From the NCBI GenBank assembly GCA_014656015.1, contig BNBP01000002.1:236701-300700 (forward strand): 64,000 nt of DNA. The letters are read 5' to 3'. The DNA comes from Streptomyces griseoaurantiacus (GTDB taxonomy: Bacteria > Actinomycetota > Actinomycetes > Streptomycetales > Streptomycetaceae). How positions within the stretch are numbered: the first letter of the stretch is position 1; every line of letters begins with the position of its first letter. The notes under the pieces were generated by a model that made no database searches, had not been told where the DNA came from, and saw nothing but the letters and a program-made list of their open reading frames with translations. The position numbers were made by a program, and so were the translations under genes. Of this stretch, positions 54,118-63,886 are shown piece after piece.

Positions 54118-54478
54118 GGCCCGCCCTCCTCGCCCCGGCGTGGGGCCTCCCCTGTCATAAGGACTGGGGCCGGCACCGGACGCCGCCCCGGAGGACGGCT
54201 CCCTTGCGCCGTCCGTCCTTGTGCCGGTCATGGTAGCCGCACCCCGCCCGTCGCCACACCCTGTCACCGCGATGTCACCGTGCACGTAGCGGAAACGCGG
54301 CGGAAGACCAGAAGGTTCCCCGGTTCCCGCAGTTCTACACGCGAACCACCAGGGTCCGTCAGCGGTGAACGGTGAACATCTCGTGTCCGCACCTTCTCGC
54401 GCACCGCACCACGCCCCTCACGTCACCGCCGTCGCGCTCCGCTCCTCGCCACTGCCGTCCCGCGCGCGACGGCTGCCC
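54118..54478. other. 361-bp gap between osaA and osaB
   Basis: No gene seen. It holds a 7-bp inverted repeat aggacgg (54192-54198) / ccgtcct (54213-54219) and a tandem ggtgaac pair (54364-54377). The length implies that osaB has its own promoter rather than depending only on osaA readthrough. Confidence 0.4.
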
Positions 54479-57400
54479 TCACTCCTCCCGCATCCACTGG
54501 TTCATCACCGACAGCAGGTGATCGGGGTCGACGGGCTTGGTGACGTAGTCCGAGGCGCCGGACTCGATGGCCTTCTCCCGGTCGCCCTTCATCGCCTTCG
54601 CGGTGAGCGCGACGATCGGCAACCCGGCGAACTGCGGCATCCGCCGGATCGCGGTGGTCGTCGCGTAGCCGTCCATCTCCGGCATCATGATGTCCATCAG
54701 GACGACCGCGACGTCGTCGTGCTGCTCCAGGACCTCGATGCCCTCCCGGCCGTTCTCGGCGTACAGCACCGACAGCCCGTGCTGCTCCAGGACGCTGGTG
54801 AGCGCGAAGACGTTGCGGATGTCGTCGTCGACGATCAGCACCTTCTCGCCCTCGAACCGCACGGCCGCACTCGCCCGCGAGGCCGCCTCCGGCTCGTCCG
54901 CCGCGCTTCCGGACCCCTGGGAGCCCCGTTCGAGTGCCTGCCCCCGCTCGGCGGGCGAGGCCTCCTCCAGCGCCGCACGACGGCGCCGGAACAGCGCCGC
55001 GGTCCCGTTGGGGGACTCCTGACGCCGCCTCGGCTCGGCGGGCGCCCCGGCACCCTCGCTCCCGGCCGTCTCCGCCTCGGAGGCGAGCAGCTCCCCCGGC
55101 TCCATGGTGGGGGCGAGCTGCGCGTACCCCTGGGGCGGCAGCTCGCTCGGGTGCAGCGGCAGGTACAGCGTGAACGTGGAACCGCGCCCCGGTTCGCTCT
55201 GCGCGTGGATCTCCCCGCCGAGCAGCCGGGCGATCTCCCGGGAGATGGAGAGCCCGAGGCCCGTGCCGCCGTACTTGCGGCTGGTCGTGCCGTCCGCCTG
55301 CTTGAACGCCTCGAAGATGACGCGCATCTTGCTGGCGGCGATCCCGATGCCGGTGTCGGTGACGGAGAACGCGATCAGGTCGGCCTCCGGGTCGGCCAGC
55401 GAACCGGCCTCCAGCAACTGCTCCCGGATGGCCTGCGGCACGTCCTGGCCGGCCGGCCGGATCACCAGCTCGACCGCCCCGGAATCGGTGAACTTCACCG
55501 CGTTCGACAGCAGGTTGCGCAGCACCTGCAGCAGCCGCTGCTCGTCGGTGTGCAGCGTGGCGGGCAGCTCGGGCGAGACCCGCACCGAGAAGTCCAGGCC
55601 CTTCTCCGCGGTCAGCGGCCGGAAGGTGGCCTCCACGTAGTCCACGAGCTGGACGAGCGCGATGCGCGTCGGGGAGACGTCCATCTTGCCCGCCTCGACC
55701 TTCGACAGGTCCAGGATGTCGTTGATCAGCTGCAGCAGGTCCGAACCGGCGCCGTGGATGGTCTCGGCGAACTCCACCTGCTTCGGCGAGAGATTGCCCT
55801 CGGCGTTGTCGGCGAGCAGCTTGGCGAGGATCAGCAGCGAGTTCAGCGGCGTGCGCAGCTCGTGCGACATGTTCGCCAGGAACTCGCTCTTGTAGCGCAT
55901 GGAGACCGCGAGCTGCTCCGCACGCTCCTCCAGCACCTGCCGCGCCTCCTCGATCTCGGTGTTCTTCACCTCGATGTCGCGGTTCTGCTGGGCGAGCAGC
56001 TCCGCCTTCTCCTCCAGTTCGGCGTTCGAGGCCTGCAGCGCCTTCTGCCGCTGCTCCAACTCCTCCGACCGCTCGCGCAGTTGCTCGGTCAGCTCCTGCG
56101 ACTGCTTCAGCAGCACCTCCGTCTTGGTGTTGACGGAGATGGTGTTGACGCTGGTCGCGATCATCTCGGCGATCTGGTTGAGGAAGTCGCGCTGGATCTC
56201 GGTGAACCTCGTGAAGGACGCCAGCTCGATCACCCCGAGCACGGTCCCCTCGAAGAGCACCGGCAGCACGATGACCTGCGCGGGCGGGGCCTCGCCGAGC
56301 CCGGAGGAGATCTTCAGGTAGCCGCTGGGCGCGTTCTCCACGAGGATCGTGCGCTTCTCCAGCGCCGCCGTCCCGATGAGCGCCTCGCCCGGCCGGAACG
56401 ACGTCGGCATGGAGCCCATCGAGTACCCGTACGAGCCGAGCATCCGCAGCTCGTACGCGTCGCCGTTGCCCGTCTCCAGCTCCCGCGCGTCCCGGGTGTC
56501 CCGGCCGTCGACCAGCGGCATGCCCAGGAAGAACGCGCCGTGCTGCGCGGCGACCAGGGGCGGCAGTTCGCTCATGATGAGCGAGGCGACGTCCTCCAGG
56601 TCGCGGCGGCCCTGCATGAGGGCGGAGATGCGCGCCAGGTTGCCCTTGAGCCAGTCCTGCTCCTTGTTGGCGATCGTGGTGTCGCGCAGGTTGGCGATCA
56701 TCTTGTTGATGTAGTCCTGAAGTTCCTGGATCTCGCCGGAGGCGTCCACGTCGATCTTCAGGTTGAGGTCGCCCCGGGTCACCGCGGTGGCCACGCGGGC
56801 GATGGCGCGCACCTGCCGGGTCAGGTTCCCGGCCATCTCGTTCACCGACTCGGTCAGGTCCCGCCAGGTTCCGTCGACGTCCCGCACGCGGGCCTGGGCG
56901 CCGAGCTGCCCCTCGGTGCCCACCTCGCGGGCCACCCTGGTGACCTCGTCGGCGAAGGAGGAGAGCTGGTCGACCATCGTGTTGATGGTCGTCTTCAGCT
57001 CGAGGATCTCCCCGCGGGCATCGATGTCGATCTTCTTCGTGAGGTCGCCCTTGGCGATGGCGGTGGTCACCATGGCGATGTTGCGCACCTGCCCGGTCAG
57101 GTTGGACGCCATCTGGTTCACCGACTCGGTGAGGTCCTTCCAGGTGCCCGCCACACCCGGCACCCGCGCCTGGCCGCCCAGGATGCCGTCCGTGCCCACC
57201 TCGCGGGCCACCTTGGTGACCTGGTCGGCGAACGAACTCAGCGTCTTCACCATCGTGTTGAAGGTGTCCGCGAGCTGGGCGACCTCGCCGCGCGCCTCGA
57301 TCTTCACCGTGCGGGTCAGATCGCCGTTGGCGACGGCCGCCGCGACCTGGCTGATGTTGCGCACCTGCACGGTCAGGTTGTTGGCCATCAGGTTGACGTT

Positions 57401-59716
57401 GTCGCTGAGGTCCTTCCAGATGCCGGTGACCCCGGGCACATGGGCCTGGCCGCCCAGGATGCCCTCGGTGCCCACCTCGCGCGCGACCCGCGTCACCTGC
57501 TCGGCGAAGGACGACAGCTGGTCGACCATCGTGTTGACGGTCGTGACGAGCTCCAGGATCTCGCCCTTGGCGTCGACGGTGATCTTCTTCGACAGATCGC
57601 CCTTGGCCACCGCCGTCGTCACCTCGGCGATGTTCCTCACCTGAATGGTGAGGTTGTTCGCCATGAAGTTGACGGACTGGGTGAGGTCCTTCCAGGTCCC
57701 GGAGACCCCCTGCACCTCCGCCTGACCGCCGAGGATGCCCTCGGTACCCACCTCGCGGGCCACCCGGGTCACCTGCTCCGCGAAGTTGGAGAGCTGGTCC
57801 ACCATCGTGTTCAGCGTGTTCTTGAGCTCGAGGATCTCCCCGCGCGCGTCCACGTCGATCTTCTGCGACAGGTCACCGCGCGCCACCGCCGTGGCGACCT
57901 GGGCGATCTGCCGCACCTGGGAGGTCAGGTTCCCCGCCATGAAGTTGACGGAGTCCGTCAGCTCCTTCCAGGTGCCCGACACCCCGTCCACGCGCGCCTG
58001 ACCGCCGAGACGGCCCTCGGTGCCCACGTCCCGGGCCATCCGCGTCACCTGGTCGGCGAACGAGGAGAGCTGGTCCACCATCGTGTTGACGGTGTTCTTC
58101 AGCTCCAGCATCTCGCCGGCCACGTCCACCGTGACCTTCTGCGACAGATCACCGTTGGCCACCGCCGTCGTCACCGTGGCGATGTTCCTCACCTGTCCGG
58201 TGAGGTTGCGGAACGCCGTGTTGACGGAATCCGTCAGGTCCTTCCACGTCCCGGCCACGCCCGGCACCTGCGCCTGGCCGCCGAGCTTGCCCTCGACGCC
58301 GACCTCGCGCGCGACCCGCGTCACCTCGGCGCCGAACGAGGAGAGCTGGTCCACCATCCCGTTGACGGTGTTCTTCAGCTCCAGCATCTCGCCGGCCACG
58401 TCCACCGTGACCTTCTGCGACAGATCACCGTTGGCCACCGCCGTCGTCACCGCGGCGATGTCACGGACCTGCGTCGTCAGGTTCCGGAACACCGTGTTGA
58501 CGGAGTCCGTCAGGTCCTTCCACGTCCCCGCGGCACCCGGCACGTTCGCCTGCCCGCCGAGCTGCCCCTCGGCGCCCACCTCGTTGGCCACGCGCGTGAC
58601 CTCGTCCGCGAAGGTCCGCAGCGTCAGCGTCATCTGGTTGATCGTGTCGGCCAGCTGCGCCACCTCGCCGCGCGCGCTCACCGTCACCTTCCGCGACAGG
58701 TCACCGTTGGCGACCGCCGTGGTCACCTCCGCGATCCCGCGCACCTGGGCCGTGAGATTGCCGGCCATCAGGTTCACCGAATCGGTGAGGTCCTTCCACA
58801 CCCCGGCCACGCCGGGCACCTGCGCCTGCACACCGAGTTCGCCCTCGACGCCGACCTCGCGGGCGACCCGCGTCACCTCCGAGGAGAACGAGGAGAGCTG
58901 GTCGACCATCGTGTTGACGGTCTCCTTGAGCTCCAGCATCTCGCCGGCCACGTGCACCGTCACCTTGCGCGACAGATCGCCCTTGGCGACCGCCGTCGTC
59001 ACCAGCGCGATGTCCCGCACCTGGGCCGTCAGCCGGTACGCCATCGTGTTGACGGAGTCCGTGAGGTCCTTCCACGAACCCGACATCCCGCGCACCCGGG
59101 CCTGCCCGCCCAGCTTGCCCTCGGTGCCCACCTCGCTGGCCACGCGCGTGACCTCGTCGGTGAACGTCGACAACTGGTCGACCAGGTTGTTGACGGTCCG
59201 CCCCACCTTGAGGAACTCACCCCGCAGCGGCGCACCGTTCCCCCCGCCCTCCGGCGCCGGCGTCCTCAGGTCCATCCGGGGCGACAGATCGCCCTCCGCG
59301 ACCGCGGTGAGCACCCGGCCGACCTCGGAGACGGGCCGCACGAGGTCGTCGACGAGTGCGTTGGAATTGTCGATCGCGGCCGCCCAGGAGCCCTCGCAGG
59401 CACCCGTCTCCAGCCGCTCGGTGAGCTTGCCCTCCCGGCCCACGACCCGCCGGACCCGTGCCAGCTCACCGGTGAGCTGCAGATTGCGGTCCGCGACCTC
59501 GTTGAAGACCGCGGAGATCTCCGCCATGACGTCGTCGCCCGTGACGGTCAGCCGCCTGCGGAAGTTGCCGTCCCGCATGGCCGCCAGCGCGGCCAGCAGC
59601 CGGTGCAGGGCCGCCGTGTCCACCTCGGTGGTACCACCGCGCGAGCGCCCGCCACCCAGGGACTGTCCGCCTTTCGCGCGCGTCTTCGCACTCCGCGTCG
59701 CTGCGCCAGACTCCAC
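54479..59716 (-). CDS. osaA: Hybrid histidine kinase OsaA-like with tandem HAMP array
   Basis: 1745 residues, no transmembrane helix, so cytosolic. Order: a divergent HAMP-like unit, then repeats beginning VRxIxxVxxAVAxGDL, of which eight are exactly 92 residues, a final partial HAMP, a GAF domain ([21 protein letters not shown]), a Glu/Gln-rich coiled coil, HisKA with His1285 ([12 protein letters not shown]), HATPase ([34 protein letters not shown]) and a C-terminal receiver with Asp1675 ([11 protein letters not shown]). GTG at 59716 with GGGAGGG seven bases upstream. Nearby osaB is the expected phosphorelay partner. The S. coelicolor orthologue acts in osmotic adaptation. Confidence 0.93.
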   Translation of the reverse strand: MESGAATRSAKTRAKGGQSLGGGRSRGGTTEVDTAALHRLLAALAAMRDGNFRRRLTVTGDDVMAEISAVFNEVADRNLQLTGELARVRRVVGREGKLTERLETGACEGSWAAAIDNSNALVDDLVRPVSEVGRVLTAVAEGDLSPRMDLRTPAPEGGGNGAPLRGEFLKVGRTVNNLVDQLSTFTDEVTRVASEVGTEGKLGGQARVRGMSGSWKDLTDSVNTMAYRLTAQVRDIALVTTAVAKGDLSRKVTVHVAGEMLELKETVNTMVDQLSSFSSEVTRVAREVGVEGELGVQAQVPGVAGVWKDLTDSVNLMAGNLTAQVRGIAEVTTAVANGDLSRKVTVSARGEVAQLADTINQMTLTLRTFADEVTRVANEVGAEGQLGGQANVPGAAGTWKDLTDSVNTVFRNLTTQVRDIAAVTTAVANGDLSQKVTVDVAGEMLELKNTVNGMVDQLSSFGAEVTRVAREVGVEGKLGGQAQVPGVAGTWKDLTDSVNTAFRNLTGQVRNIATVTTAVANGDLSQKVTVDVAGEMLELKNTVNTMVDQLSSFADQVTRMARDVGTEGRLGGQARVDGVSGTWKELTDSVNFMAGNLTSQVRQIAQVATAVARGDLSQKIDVDARGEILELKNTLNTMVDQLSNFAEQVTRVAREVGTEGILGGQAEVQGVSGTWKDLTQSVNFMANNLTIQVRNIAEVTTAVAKGDLSKKITVDAKGEILELVTTVNTMVDQLSSFAEQVTRVAREVGTEGILGGQAHVPGVTGIWKDLSDNVNLMANNLTVQVRNISQVAAAVANGDLTRTVKIEARGEVAQLADTFNTMVKTLSSFADQVTKVAREVGTDGILGGQARVPGVAGTWKDLTESVNQMASNLTGQVRNIAMVTTAIAKGDLTKKIDIDARGEILELKTTINTMVDQLSSFADEVTRVAREVGTEGQLGAQARVRDVDGTWRDLTESVNEMAGNLTRQVRAIARVATAVTRGDLNLKIDVDASGEIQELQDYINKMIANLRDTTIANKEQDWLKGNLARISALMQGRRDLEDVASLIMSELPPLVAAQHGAFFLGMPLVDGRDTRDARELETGNGDAYELRMLGSYGYSMGSMPTSFRPGEALIGTAALEKRTILVENAPSGYLKISSGLGEAPPAQVIVLPVLFEGTVLGVIELASFTRFTEIQRDFLNQIAEMIATSVNTISVNTKTEVLLKQSQELTEQLRERSEELEQRQKALQASNAELEEKAELLAQQNRDIEVKNTEIEEARQVLEERAEQLAVSMRYKSEFLANMSHELRTPLNSLLILAKLLADNAEGNLSPKQVEFAETIHGAGSDLLQLINDILDLSKVEAGKMDVSPTRIALVQLVDYVEATFRPLTAEKGLDFSVRVSPELPATLHTDEQRLLQVLRNLLSNAVKFTDSGAVELVIRPAGQDVPQAIREQLLEAGSLADPEADLIAFSVTDTGIGIAASKMRVIFEAFKQADGTTSRKYGGTGLGLSISREIARLLGGEIHAQSEPGRGSTFTLYLPLHPSELPPQGYAQLAPTMEPGELLASEAETAGSEGAGAPAEPRRRQESPNGTAALFRRRRAALEEASPAERGQALERGSQGSGSAADEPEAASRASAAVRFEGEKVLIVDDDIRNVFALTSVLEQHGLSVLYAENGREGIEVLEQHDDVAVVLMDIMMPEMDGYATTTAIRRMPQFAGLPIVALTAKAMKGDREKAIESGASDYVTKPVDPDHLLSVMNQWMREE
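56813..59020. repeat. Eight tandem 276-bp coding repeats in osaA (di-HAMP units)
   Basis: From the codon for Val of VRDIALV (59020) down to the codon before VRAIARV (56813) is 2208 bp, exactly eight units of 276 bp or 92 codons with no indel. Units share VTTAVAxGDLSxKVTVDxx[21 protein letters not shown] and [12 protein letters not shown] blocks. Confidence 0.92.
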
Positions 59717-60123
59717 TGTGTCCCTCCCGCAGGGATCGACCGTTACTCCGCGTGCCCGCTTGCCGCCGCCACCCGACCGCCGGGCACTGCCGCGTGCGCC
59801 TGCCCGGTGCCGTGGAAGGCACTCGCACCGTGTGCGCGACCTTCCTGGAAGCCTGCCCAGTGTTCCACCATGACGCACCGGGACGACCGGCCACGACCGT
59901 AACCCTAGGCGGCGCTCCTGTGACACCGCGCCGGGCGGGCCCCTCCGGCACCGTCCCACACCTCGCCCGGGCGGCCCAGAACCGGCTCCTCGGACGGCGA
60001 CCGCGCAGGTCGGCGCCCCCGGCACCCGCTCCCGCCCCGCACCCCGCCCGGCCTCCCGCCACCGCCCGGAGGGCGCGCGAGGGGCGCAGGAAGGCGCGAG
60101 CGGGCACGACAGGCGCCACCCCA

Positions 60124-60163
60124 GTGTTCAGGGACGTGCCCACATGGGGATACCCCTGAACAC
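60124..60163. promoter_or_regulatory. 10-bp inverted repeat between osaA and the PP2C phosphatase
   Basis: GTGTTCAGGG at 60124-60133 and its exact complement CCCTGAACAC at 60154-60163, 20 bp apart. Centred about 70 bp upstream of the phosphatase start in the 59717-60212 divergent gap, which otherwise shows no gene. TAGTGA near 60188 may be a -10 for the phosphatase. Candidate operator. Confidence 0.5.
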
Positions 60164-60212
60164 GGACCCGGTGCCCCCACTACCCTGTAGTGATCCAACC
60201 GGGGAATCGGGC

Positions 60213-62870
60213 ATGGGAGCCAGGGGGCGCCGACACATGGGGAGTGCTGTGATCACCGCGCGCGCGGCCGCCAGCTTCAAGCCCGTCGGACGGTCGGTGG
60301 CGACCGCCCGCTCCTTCGTCCGCGACACCCTCCAGGGCTGGGGCTTCGCCGACATCGTCGACGACGCGGTCGTCCTCACCAGCGAACTCGTCACCAACGC
60401 CGTCATCCACGCGGGCACCTCCGCCGACGTCCTGTGCCTGCGCACCGAGGACGGCGTCCGCGTCGAGGTCTCGGACCTCTACCCCGACCGCGAGCTCCCC
60501 GTGCAGAACTCCGCCGTCTCCATGGGCAGCCCCGACCGCGAGGGCGGTCGCGGCCTCCAGCTCTGCGCGGCCCTGGCCACCCGCTGGGGCGTCGAGTACA
60601 CCCCCACCCACAAGCAGGTCTGGTTCCAGCTCGACCTCCCCGACCGCCCCGTCGGCACCCGCGCCGCCGGCCCCGTGCTCCCCGCCGACCTGCTCCCCCT
60701 CACCGACGGCCGGGTCCGGGTGGCGGTGGTCCAGATCGACCGCGCCTCCGCCATCACCGCGTGGAACGAGGACGCGGAGGAGCTCTTCGGCTACTCCGGC
60801 GAACAGGTCATCGGCAAGCCCCTCACCGATCTGGCCGCCTGGCCGCACACCCCCGGCACCGGCACCGGCATCGCGGAGGCCCTCCAGCTCTCCCGCTGGG
60901 AGGGCAGCTACGGCATCCGGGCCACCACCGGCCGGGTGATCCCCGTCTACGCCTCCCACCTGCGCGTACGGGACACCGCGGGCGAGCCGTCCACCGTCTG
61001 CCTCCTGGTGCGCGACCACGAACGCGCCGTCCTGCAGACCCCCCTGCGCACCCCGAACACCGACACCACGAGCTCCGCCGAGGGCCAGTCCGCGGACCCC
61101 TTCGAGGTCTTCATCGGTTCCCCCGCCCCCGACGACCTCGACGGCCTCCTGCAGCGCACGGTCGAACGCGCCCGGGACATGCTCGACGGCGACGCCGCCT
61201 TCCTCCTCCTCGCCACCGACGACGAGACCGAACTCGAGGTCCGCGCCTCCACCGGCCTGCCCTCCGCCCGCCAGCGCTTCGCCCGCGTCCCCGTCGAGGC
61301 CGGCCCCGGACGCTACGGCTCGGCCCGCATGCCCTCCGTCCACGACGACCTCGCCGCCGTGCCCGGTGCCGTCCCCCTGCTCGGCGGCACCGGCATGCGT
61401 TCCGTGGTCACCGTCCCGCTCAAGGTCGAGGGCCGCCTCACCGGCTCCCTGGGCGTCGCCGCGGAGTCCCCCTCCCGGTACTCGAACGAGGAGGCGCTCA
61501 GACTCCAGTTCGCCGCCGACCGGATCGCGCTCGCCGTCGAGTCCGCCCGCCTCGGCGAACTCGAACGCCTGCGCCGGGGCTCGCTGAGCTTCCTCGTCGA
61601 GGCCTCCGACCTCCTCGCCGGCACCCTGGACCGCGACCAGACGCTCGCCCTCATGGCGCAGATGACCATCCCCACCCTCGCCACCTGGTGCGCCGTCTAC
61701 ACCATCGCCGAACCCTCCTCCGACCCCTACCTGTCCTACGTCCTCCACGAGGACGAGGAGCGCATCGACGGCCTCAAGGCCCTGCTCTCCAAGATCGACC
61801 CGCCAGAGCCCATCCCCACCCCCGGCGCCCGCGTCTGGACGGCCCCCGCCCAGGCCGCCCACCAGGCGGCGCTGCGCACCTCCATGCGCAGTCTCGGCCT
61901 CGGCGAACCCGCGAGCGCCACCTCGGGTGTCGGCACGACTCTGGCCACGGCCTCCGCGGTCGGCGGCGAGACGGTGGTGCTGCCCCTGGTGGCCCGCAAC
62001 CGCGTCATCGGCATGCTGACGCTCGGCAAGCCCACCGACGACCACTTCCGCCAGGAGATCCTGGAACTGGCCGAGGACCTCTCCCGCCGGGCCGCCCTGG
62101 CCCTGGACAACGCCCGCCTGTACTCGGAACGCACGGCCATCAGCCAGTCCCTCCAGCGCAGCCTGCTCCCGCCGGAGCTCCCGAGCATCGACGGCGTCGA
62201 GGTCGAGGTCATCTACCGCGCCGCCGGCGAGGGCAACGAGGTGGGCGGTGACTTCTACGACCTGTTCCCGATCCGCGACGGCGCCTACGGCTTCGCCATC
62301 GGCGATGTCTGCGGCACGGGCCCGGAGGCGGCCGCGGTCACCGGACTGGCCCGGCACGCCCTGCGGCTGCTCGCCCGCGAGGGCTTCGGCGGCCCGGCGG
62401 TGCTGGAGCGCCTCAACTCCGCGATCCTCGACGAGGGAGCCCGCAGCCGCTTCCTCACCCTGCTCTACGGGGAGCTGTGGCCGCAGGAGGACGGCAGCGC
62501 GGTCCTGAAGGTCGTCTGTGCCGGCCACCCGCTGCCGCTCCGTCTGCGCCAGGACGGCACGGTCGAGTCGGCCGCCGAACCGCAGCCGCTGCTGGGCGTG
62601 ATGGACGACCTGGAGCTCTACGAGGAGACGGTGACCCTGGACCCGGGCGACGTGCTGCTGTGCGTCACGGACGGCGTCACCGAGCGCAGGGAGGGCACGC
62701 GCATGCTGGGGGACGACGGCCTCGCCGACGTCCTCACCGGCTGCACGGGGCTGACCGCGGGCGCGGTCGCCGCGCGCGTGATGCGGGCGGTCGAGCGCTT
62801 CGCCTCCGCCGCCCCCTCGGACGACATGGCCATTCTCGCGATGCGCGTTCCGGAGCCCCAGCAGAACTGA
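60213..62870 (+). CDS. PAS/GAF-regulated PP2C (SpoIIE-type) phosphatase with N-terminal anti-sigma-like ATPase domain
   Basis: 885 residues from ATG at 60213 (GGGGAA seven bases before). ATG at 60237 and GTG at 60249 are alternatives. Order: RsbW-like HATPase (about 10-140, VVLTSELVTNAVIHAGT, REGGRGLQL), PAS (about 165-280), two GAF domains (about 310-620) and a SpoIIE/PP2C phosphatase (about 650-885) with metal-binding GGDFYD, GDVCGTGPEAA and DDMAILAMR. Kinase-like and phosphatase modules in one chain suggest control of an anti-sigma/anti-anti-sigma switch. Divergent from osaA. Confidence 0.9.
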   Translation: MGARGRRHMGSAVITARAAASFKPVGRSVATARSFVRDTLQGWGFADIVDDAVVLTSELVTNAVIHAGTSADVLCLRTEDGVRVEVSDLYPDRELPVQNSAVSMGSPDREGGRGLQLCAALATRWGVEYTPTHKQVWFQLDLPDRPVGTRAAGPVLPADLLPLTDGRVRVAVVQIDRASAITAWNEDAEELFGYSGEQVIGKPLTDLAAWPHTPGTGTGIAEALQLSRWEGSYGIRATTGRVIPVYASHLRVRDTAGEPSTVCLLVRDHERAVLQTPLRTPNTDTTSSAEGQSADPFEVFIGSPAPDDLDGLLQRTVERARDMLDGDAAFLLLATDDETELEVRASTGLPSARQRFARVPVEAGPGRYGSARMPSVHDDLAAVPGAVPLLGGTGMRSVVTVPLKVEGRLTGSLGVAAESPSRYSNEEALRLQFAADRIALAVESARLGELERLRRGSLSFLVEASDLLAGTLDRDQTLALMAQMTIPTLATWCAVYTIAEPSSDPYLSYVLHEDEERIDGLKALLSKIDPPEPIPTPGARVWTAPAQAAHQAALRTSMRSLGLGEPASATSGVGTTLATASAVGGETVVLPLVARNRVIGMLTLGKPTDDHFRQEILELAEDLSRRAALALDNARLYSERTAISQSLQRSLLPPELPSIDGVEVEVIYRAAGEGNEVGGDFYDLFPIRDGAYGFAIGDVCGTGPEAAAVTGLARHALRLLAREGFGGPAVLERLNSAILDEGARSRFLTLLYGELWPQEDGSAVLKVVCAGHPLPLRLRQDGTVESAAEPQPLLGVMDDLELYEETVTLDPGDVLLCVTDGVTERREGTRMLGDDGLADVLTGCTGLTAGAVAARVMRAVERFASAAPSDDMAILAMRVPEPQQN

Positions 62871-62895
62871 CTCCGGGAGTCAGCACGGGCACGAA

Positions 62896-62925
62896 AAAGG
62901 CCCCGCCCAAACGGGCGGGGCCTTT
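62896..62925. terminator. Terminator between phosphatase and tRNA-Thr
   Basis: Perfect 13-bp stem (62896-62908 with 62913-62925), 4-nt loop, T-rich on both strands (AAAAA before, CCTTTCT after), serving the convergent phosphatase and tRNA genes. Confidence 0.9.
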
Positions 62926-62932
62926 CTGTCGG

Positions 62933-63005
62933 AGCCCCCAAACGGAATCGAACCGTTGACCTTCTCCTTACCATGGAGACGCTCTACCGACTGAGCTATA
63001 GGGGC
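62933..63005 (-). tRNA. tRNA-Thr (anticodon GGT)
   Basis: Minus-strand cloverleaf of 73 nt: acceptor GCCCCTA with TGGGGGC, D-arm AGCTCAGTCGGTAGAGC, anticodon stem CTCC/GGAG with loop ATGGTAA (anticodon GGT), T-arm AACGGTTCGATTCCGTT, discriminator U. CCA is not encoded. The antisense of this gene is what reads on the plus strand. Confidence 0.96.
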
Positions 63006-63109
63006 CTGTCGCATTCGGGTTTCCCCTGCGGCGACGAGAGAGATCATACCCCGAACAGATGACTGCTCCCAACCACGTGCCCTTCACGCGTGCACCATGA
63101 GCGGCACGC

Positions 63110-63787
63110 TCAGAAGGCACTCTGCAGCAGCCCGCCGAGCGCATTGCAGACGGACACGATCCGCTGCAGCTCGCGCTTCGTCGACGCCCCGTCCAGCGGC
63201 AGTGCCAGCGTCTCGTCGGCGGCCCGCTCGGTCTCCGGCAGAAAGACGTCCCGCCGAAAGGCCGGCATGCGGTGCACGGGCGTCTTCACCGGCACCCGGC
63301 AGTCGACCCCCCGTGCGCGGACGGCCCGCGCGAACGCGTCCCGGTCCGGCCGGCCGTTACCGGGAACCCGCACGACGTACTCCTCGTACGTGTGAGCGGC
63401 ACCGCCCTGCGGCGTCCGCACCCCGCGCAGTCGCCGGTCGAGATACGCGGCCCGCTCCCTGCGCGACGCCAACTCGGCGGACCGCGAACCGTGTTCGCTT
63501 TGCTCCAACACGAGCAGACCGTGCCGTCGGCCCACGGCGTACAGGCTGTCGATCGGCGCCGGGAGACCGAAGCGGTGGACGACCACCACGGCCGCCGTCC
63601 GCGGGCTCACCACGGCCTCCACGGCGGCGGGATCGAGGCAGTACGTTTCCGGATCTATGTCGGCGAAGACGGGCACGGCGCCGGCCAGCAGTGCCGCCTC
63701 GGCGGGCTCGCTGTCACCGAACGCCGGCACGACGACCTCGTCACCGACGCCCACGCCGGCCGCCCTGAGCAATTCCACGGTCCCCAT
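63110..63787 (-). CDS. Short DegT/DnrJ/EryC1-like protein without the PLP-lysine region
   Basis: 225 residues from ATG at 63787. The N-terminal half follows DegT/StrS sugar aminotransferases (VELLRAAGVGVGDEVVVPAF, AGAVPVFADIDPETYCLDPAAVEA, AAVVVVHRFGLPAPIDSLYAV, HGLLVLEQSEHGS) and the C-terminal part keeps YVVRVPGN, VDCRVPVKTPVHRMPAFR and LALPLDGA. The central segment that normally carries the Schiff-base lysine (SFxxxKxxxxGEGG) is missing, and the expected VxEDAAQ reads LEQSEH. The protein is about 150 residues shorter than the family norm. Either a decayed aminotransferase or a non-catalytic descendant. Next to tRNA-Thr and the rRNA operon. Confidence 0.7.
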   Translation of the reverse strand: MGTVELLRAAGVGVGDEVVVPAFGDSEPAEAALLAGAVPVFADIDPETYCLDPAAVEAVVSPRTAAVVVVHRFGLPAPIDSLYAVGRRHGLLVLEQSEHGSRSAELASRRERAAYLDRRLRGVRTPQGGAAHTYEEYVVRVPGNGRPDRDAFARAVRARGVDCRVPVKTPVHRMPAFRRDVFLPETERAADETLALPLDGASTKRELQRIVSVCNALGGLLQSAF

Positions 63788-63836
63788 GGCACCGATCGTG
63801 CGGGGGTGAGATGAACACCAAGTGACGCACAACGCA

Positions 63837-63878
63837 AAAGAGCGGGTCCCCGAACCGAAGTTCAGGGACCCGCTCTTT
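63837..63878 (-). terminator. Terminator of the rRNA operon
   Basis: Perfect 14-bp stem (63837-63850 with 63865-63878) and a T-run on the minus strand, just beyond the 5S rRNA 3' end. Confidence 0.9.
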
Positions 63879-63886
63879 CAATATTT

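Noticed and set aside
56813..59020. CRISPR or satellite interpretation of the regular repeats
   Set aside because: The 276-bp period is an exact codon multiple inside an open frame with conserved HAMP residues. No spacer structure.
54365..59902. 1845-codon plus-strand open frame with regular repeats opposite osaA
   Set aside because: Its repeats simply mirror the 276-bp units of osaA. The minus strand carries HAMP, HisKA, HATPase and receiver motifs plus a strong SD.
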